The position numbers and the translations under genes were made by a program. The notes under the pieces are model-generated. The model was not told the origin of the DNA, did not search any database, and saw only the letters and a program-made list of their open reading frames with translations. Shown here piece after piece: positions 51,016 through 51,806 of a DNA stretch of 51,806 nucleotides. Positions within the stretch are counted from its first letter, which is position 1, and each line of letters opens with the position of its first letter. The DNA is taken from assembly GCA_964569695.1 (NCBI GenBank), contig CAZMUA010000018.1, forward strand, positions 1-51,806, read 5' to 3'. This DNA comes from UBA8106 sp964569695 (GTDB taxonomy: Bacteria; Acidobacteriota; Vicinamibacteria; Vicinamibacterales; UBA823).

Positions 51016-51806
51016 TTACCTTGGCGACATCATGTCCCATTGAACCCGCGATAAACCGTTCAGGTCCCAAACGATCTGACCAGCGCGTACGGTGAGTTCG
51101 GCTTCAAATTTCCGATCACCGATCAGCTTTCCACCAGCAACGTCCACAAAGCCAAATTCACCGTCCCGTTCTCGTAAGACAGCGACATCCGCGACGGCTC
51201 CAATGCTGAGATGCCCAAGATCGTCCCGATTAATCGTCTGGGCAGGATTCCAAGTGGATCGCTCAACCACATCCTGAACAGACATCCCCATATTAAGAAA
51301 CTTAGACATCACATTCAGCATGTCCTTCATGCCTCCATTCATGCTGCCCGTGTGCAGATCGGTACTGATCGTGTCCGGCCCAAAACCTTGGCTCATTGCA
51401 GGAATGGCCTGATTAAACAGAAAACTGCCTCCGCCGTGTCCAACATCAAACACGATACCTCGAGCACGCGCATTAGACACAAATGGCTTCAGCATTCCAT
51501 CTGAATCAACGATCGGCAAGCGCCCGTTCACATTCATATATGTATGAGTGTAGATGTCGCCGGGACGGAGGTGTCTGAGCAATAAGGCTTCCAATGAAAG
51601 TTCGGGTTCATGAGTGCCGAAATCGACCATGACGGGGACATTCGCACGGCCACCTGCGGTAACCGCATGATCCACAGGCCCAAAATCTTCTCCTCGGTAA
51701 TGCGCAACCTTAATCCCCACGACGATATCCGGAAATTCTAAGGCGCGCTGCGCTGTGAGCTCAGGATCCATGTCGGCCACATTCTGCTCAACGGGTCCAC
51801 CTTTCA
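51016..51806 (-). CDS. 5'-truncated amidohydrolase/deacetylase
   Basis: The frame is open to the right edge of the window, so the N-terminus (with the HxH metal motif) is missing; 262 residues are visible. An internal GTG at 51780 is not the start. The visible part has the carboxylated-Lys position (VVGIKVAHYRG), metal His in YTHTYMN and VGHGGGS, and Asp in STDLHTG, typical of the dihydroorotase-like deacetylase group found next to DgaE-type PLP enzymes. It would remove an acyl or cyclic amide group, possibly before the PLP enzyme acts. Whether it has an export signal cannot be seen here. Confidence 0.85.
   Translation of the reverse strand, partial: KGGPVEQNVADMDPELTAQRALEFPDIVVGIKVAHYRGEDFGPVDHAVTAGGRANVPVMVDFGTHEPELSLEALLLRHLRPGDIYTHTYMNVNGRLPIVDSDGMLKPFVSNARARGIVFDVGHGGGSFLFNQAIPAMSQGFGPDTISTDLHTGSMNGGMKDMLNVMSKFLNMGMSVQDVVERSTWNPAQTINRDDLGHLSIGAVADVAVLRERDGEFGFVDVAGGKLIGDRKFEAELTVRAGQIVWDLNGLSRVQWDMMSPR

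Noticed and set aside
1..51806. tRNA, rRNA, CRISPR array, phage or transposase genes
   Set aside because: None recognised on either strand; no clover-leaf, spaced repeats or integrase/transposase motifs seen by eye.

Overview
The window (51.8 kb, moderate GC, densely coded on both strands) looks like a chromosomal segment of an uncultured diderm (Gram-negative-type) bacterium. Evidence is the many lipoprotein and Tat signal peptides, TRAP transporter genes, a PQQ dehydrogenase and a Slt/LysM murein enzyme. The repeated beta-sandwich units of the first gene and the mix of exported amidohydrolase, NHL and PQQ proteins resemble marine or soil Acidobacteriota (Vicinamibacteria-like). That placement is inference; no rRNA or tRNA gene is present to test it. 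I see no phage, insertion sequence or CRISPR array.

Layout. 1-6 kb: a 5'-truncated NHL/beta-sandwich surface protein, a small lipoprotein, a GH2 glycosidase lipoprotein, a mutarotase-like lipoprotein and an unknown exported protein. 6-10.7 kb: a zinc-ribbon/double-PspC membrane protein, a PutP-type symporter with a previously unlisted 48-residue membrane peptide just upstream, msrB, fxsA and a glycerophosphodiesterase.

10.7-24.1 kb is the most unusual part. A six-gene minus-strand run encodes only exported or lipid-anchored proteins: NHL propeller, PQQ dehydrogenase, NHL propeller, FAH-fold hydrolase, amidase and FAH-superfamily hydratase. Next to it is a three-gene minus operon with two tandem Tat-exported HD-domain proteins that keep a diiron-oxygenase-like ligand set. 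A divergent plus-strand NHL + FAH pair repeats the NHL-FAH pairing of the first run. Together these look like a periplasmic catabolic system for an unknown amide or ring-cleavage-type substrate, built from enzyme families that are normally cytosolic.

24-28.8 kb: kynureninase, divergent from a GntR regulator plus nitroreductase, then mercaptopyruvate sulfurtransferase and an OsmC protein. 28.8-33.7 kb: a TRAP transporter set (RdhA-like Fe-S protein, TatT, DctP, fused DctQM) with an attenuator-like terminator between dctP and dctQM. 33.8-38.6 kb: a very large (1587-residue) pyruvate:ferredoxin oxidoreductase-type enzyme. 39-42.7 kb: a Tat-exported class V PLP enzyme, a formyl-THF hydrolase-like protein and a lytic transglycosylase. 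42.8-46.5 kb: an exported amidohydrolase, then a MoaD-like protein overlapping a tungsten-type aldehyde:ferredoxin oxidoreductase. 46.7-51.8 kb: a class V PLP enzyme coupled to an EamA exporter, an agmatinase-like ureohydrolase, a Tat-exported SelA/DgaE-like PLP enzyme and a 5'-truncated amidohydrolase.

All family assignments come from motif reading and memory of the families; no database search was run.
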